A stretch of DNA of 64,000 nucleotides from Flavobacteriaceae bacterium. GTDB lineage: Bacteria; Bacteroidota; Bacteroidia; Flavobacteriales; Flavobacteriaceae. The DNA is taken from NCBI GenBank assembly GCA_947446635.1, contig CANFHF010000007.1:23508-87507 (forward strand), given 5' to 3'. A model generated the notes under the pieces. That model was not told the origin of the DNA and did not search any database. It was given only the letters and a program-made list of their open reading frames with translations. Of this stretch, positions 62,864 to 64,000 are shown piece after piece; the first letter of the stretch is position 1, and each line of letters starts with the position of its first letter. The position numbers were made by a program, and so were the translations under genes.

Positions 62864-64000
62864 TTAATACGTATATTCAAATTGCACTCTATCATCCAAA
62901 GAAATAGTATAAGCGCCATTATTTGCAGGTTCATAGGTTAAGGTAGCAACATTTACACTATAGGCTAATTTATTTATTCTAATTCCGTTAATGTACATTT
63001 TTACTTTACTGTTTGCCGATGGCGTTTGTGATAATGTAAAACTAGTTTGACCAGCAGTAGCAAATACTTGATCGTCTGCTTCGGATACTGAAGTTGGTGC
63101 GGCCCAACTAGCCAAACCATTGGCATCAGAGGTTAAAACTTTACCATCACCTTGATTACCATCTACTATTTTAACACTTCCGCTAACATCAAGCCTTGTA
63201 CTTGGCGTGCTGGTTCCTAAACCGGTATTTCCGTTTTTAAGCACCACAACTGCATCACTCTTTGCATTCCAAGTACCATTACCAATTACAAATAAGCGAT
63301 CGTCAGCATTAAATTGAGTTGCTCCATCTGTTGCTAGAGTATATGCTGTATTATAAATACCTATAGCCACTTCCCCATACGAAGTTGCAGTAGTACTTTG
63401 TCCCATTGCGGATGAAGCATACCCACTTGCAGTAGTACTTTGTCCCATTGCGGTTGAGTAATCTGCACTTGCTCTTGTACCATCTCCCATTGTAGTTGAA
63501 CTTATCCCACTTGCAGTTGTATAAGACCCCATTGCGGTTGAGTAATCTGCACTTGCAGTAGTACTTTGTCCCATTGCAGTTGAATTTAGCCCACTTGCCT
63601 TTGTACTTTCTCCCATTGCGGTTGAAGCTTCCCCACTTGCATTTGTATATTTCCCCATTGCGGTTGAAGCATACCCAGTTGCGGTTGAAGCATACCCAGT
63701 TGCGGTTGATAAATCCCCACTTGCAGTTGTTACTTGTCCCATTGCGGATGAAGCATACCCACTTGCCTTTGTATTATGCCCCATTGCGGTTGAATAAGAT
63801 CCTATACTTACATCATCCCATTGAACATTAGATACTCCTCCAGCTCTAAATGCCCCTTTACTTTTGTCGAAAAACATACGATCATCATCATCCTCACTTT
63901 CATCTATATCATCTAAAGAGGTACTACCAAAAACAAAGTCATCAGTGGTAATGGTGCCATTACTATTCGAAGTTATGTTTGAGGCAGTCGCAAATGGCCC
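62864..64000 (-). CDS. YadA-head-like repeat protein, N-terminus beyond the window
   Basis: The frame is open from 64000 to the stop at 62864 (378 codons seen). An acidic stretch (LDDIDESEDDDDR) precedes about ten 14-residue repeats of the form A-S-G-x-x-S-T-A-M-G-x-x-T-x, as in YadA head (Hep/Hag) repeats; they cover 63359-63808. Then come DDRLFVIGNGTWN, NGNTGLGTSTPSTRLDVSG and a C-terminal beta-rich domain (VKMYINGIRINKLAYSV, ISLDDRVQFEYTY). There is no YadA membrane anchor, no T9SS domain and no S74 chaperone. It is probably exported and elongated; the partner gene follows after 18 nt. Confidence 0.8.
   Translation of the reverse strand, partial: GPFATASNITSNSNGTITTDDFVFGSTSLDDIDESEDDDDRMFFDKSKGAFRAGGVSNVQWDDVSIGSYSTAMGHNTKASGYASSAMGQVTTASGDLSTATGYASTATGYASTAMGKYTNASGEASTAMGESTKASGLNSTAMGQSTTASADYSTAMGSYTTASGISSTTMGDGTRASADYSTAMGQSTTASGYASSAMGQSTTATSYGEVAIGIYNTAYTLATDGATQFNADDRLFVIGNGTWNAKSDAVVVLKNGNTGLGTSTPSTRLDVSGSVKIVDGNQGDGKVLTSDANGLASWAAPTSVSEADDQVFATAGQTSFTLSQTPSANSKVKMYINGIRINKLAYSVNVATLTYEPANNGAYTISLDDRVQFEYTY
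63359..63808 (-). repeat. Tandem 42-nt coding repeats
   Basis: About ten 42-nt units encode the 14-residue YadA-head-like repeat. Two adjacent 7-residue half units (TGYASTA twice, residues 60-73 counted from the ATG at 63877) show gain or loss of 21-nt pieces. Copy number may vary between strains. Confidence 0.85.

Noticed and set aside
63359..63808. Possible CRISPR-like array
   Set aside because: The repeats are contiguous, in frame and protein-coding, without spacers.
63574..63831. 85-codon frame antisense to the repeat protein
   Set aside because: Its Leu/Arg/His-rich periodic sequence is the direct shadow of the 42-nt repeats.

Overview
The window comes from an AT-rich member of the Bacteroidota, most probably Flavobacterium or a close relative. 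The signs are a Por/type IX secretion (T9SS) C-terminal sorting domain at the left edge, promoters of the TTG-N19/20-TAnnTTTG type, mostly absent Shine-Dalgarno (SD) sequences, gene pairs typical of Flavobacteriia (DUF6913-dapA, bamD-rpoZ-coaBC-DUF4835-recN, DUF6452-DUF6048), a bacillithiol-type YtxJ protein, and an arginine operon built on an N-acylornithine carbamoyltransferase. No rRNA, tRNA, CRISPR array, transposase or prophage was recognised.

Layout. 1-7.1 kb is the end of a polyuronide (probably pectin) utilisation locus: the C-terminus of a secreted T9SS protein, a jelly-roll lyase-like protein, an outer-membrane beta-barrel receptor, DUF4861, kduD and kduI. 7.1-7.56 kb is a divergent regulatory region holding a palindrome and an exceptional full-length SD site. 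7.5-19.4 kb is a plus-strand housekeeping run: DUF6913-dapA, bamD-rpoZ-coaBC-DUF4835-recN, fabV, a glycosyltransferase with coaE, and a two-component system. 19.5-25.2 kb is a minus-strand run: Gfo/Idh oxidoreductase, hbd, a YggS-type PLP protein, an exonuclease/GIY-YIG fusion, miaA and an acyl-ACP thioesterase. 25.3-35.4 kb holds pcm, smpB, DUF2132, an aldose epimerase, an M1 peptidase, the putrescine pair aguA/aguB, clpB and ytxJ.

35.5-45.8 kb is a ten-gene minus-strand arginine/proline operon in the order GNAT, argG, argC, argD, proA, proB, argF', argB, argE', argH. It covers glutamate to arginine by the linear N-acyl route plus the first two proline steps. The promoter-proximal GNAT is a candidate for the missing glutamate N-acyltransferase. 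46-60.6 kb holds fah, glyA, an Nramp-related transporter with altered metal-site motifs, cysE-cysM, rlmD, three small envelope proteins, RNA and small-molecule methyltransferases, a ZIP transporter, a DUF433/DUF5615 toxin-antitoxin-like pair, murQ, a glutathione peroxidase and an HU-like protein. 60.9-64 kb encodes two surface-type proteins in one transcription unit: a LamG/Ig-like protein and a YadA-head-like 14-residue repeat protein that runs off the right edge.

I see no clear-cut undescribed multi-gene system. The observations most worth following are the 12-nt anti-SD match with a 4-codon ORF in front of DUF6913-dapA, the Nramp homologue lacking the usual Asn and Met ligands, the carbamoyltransferase with Ser at the position that separates acetyl- from succinylornithine enzymes, the GNAT with a four-cysteine cluster heading the arginine operon, and the exonuclease/GIY-YIG fusion with a UvrC-like four-Cys motif.
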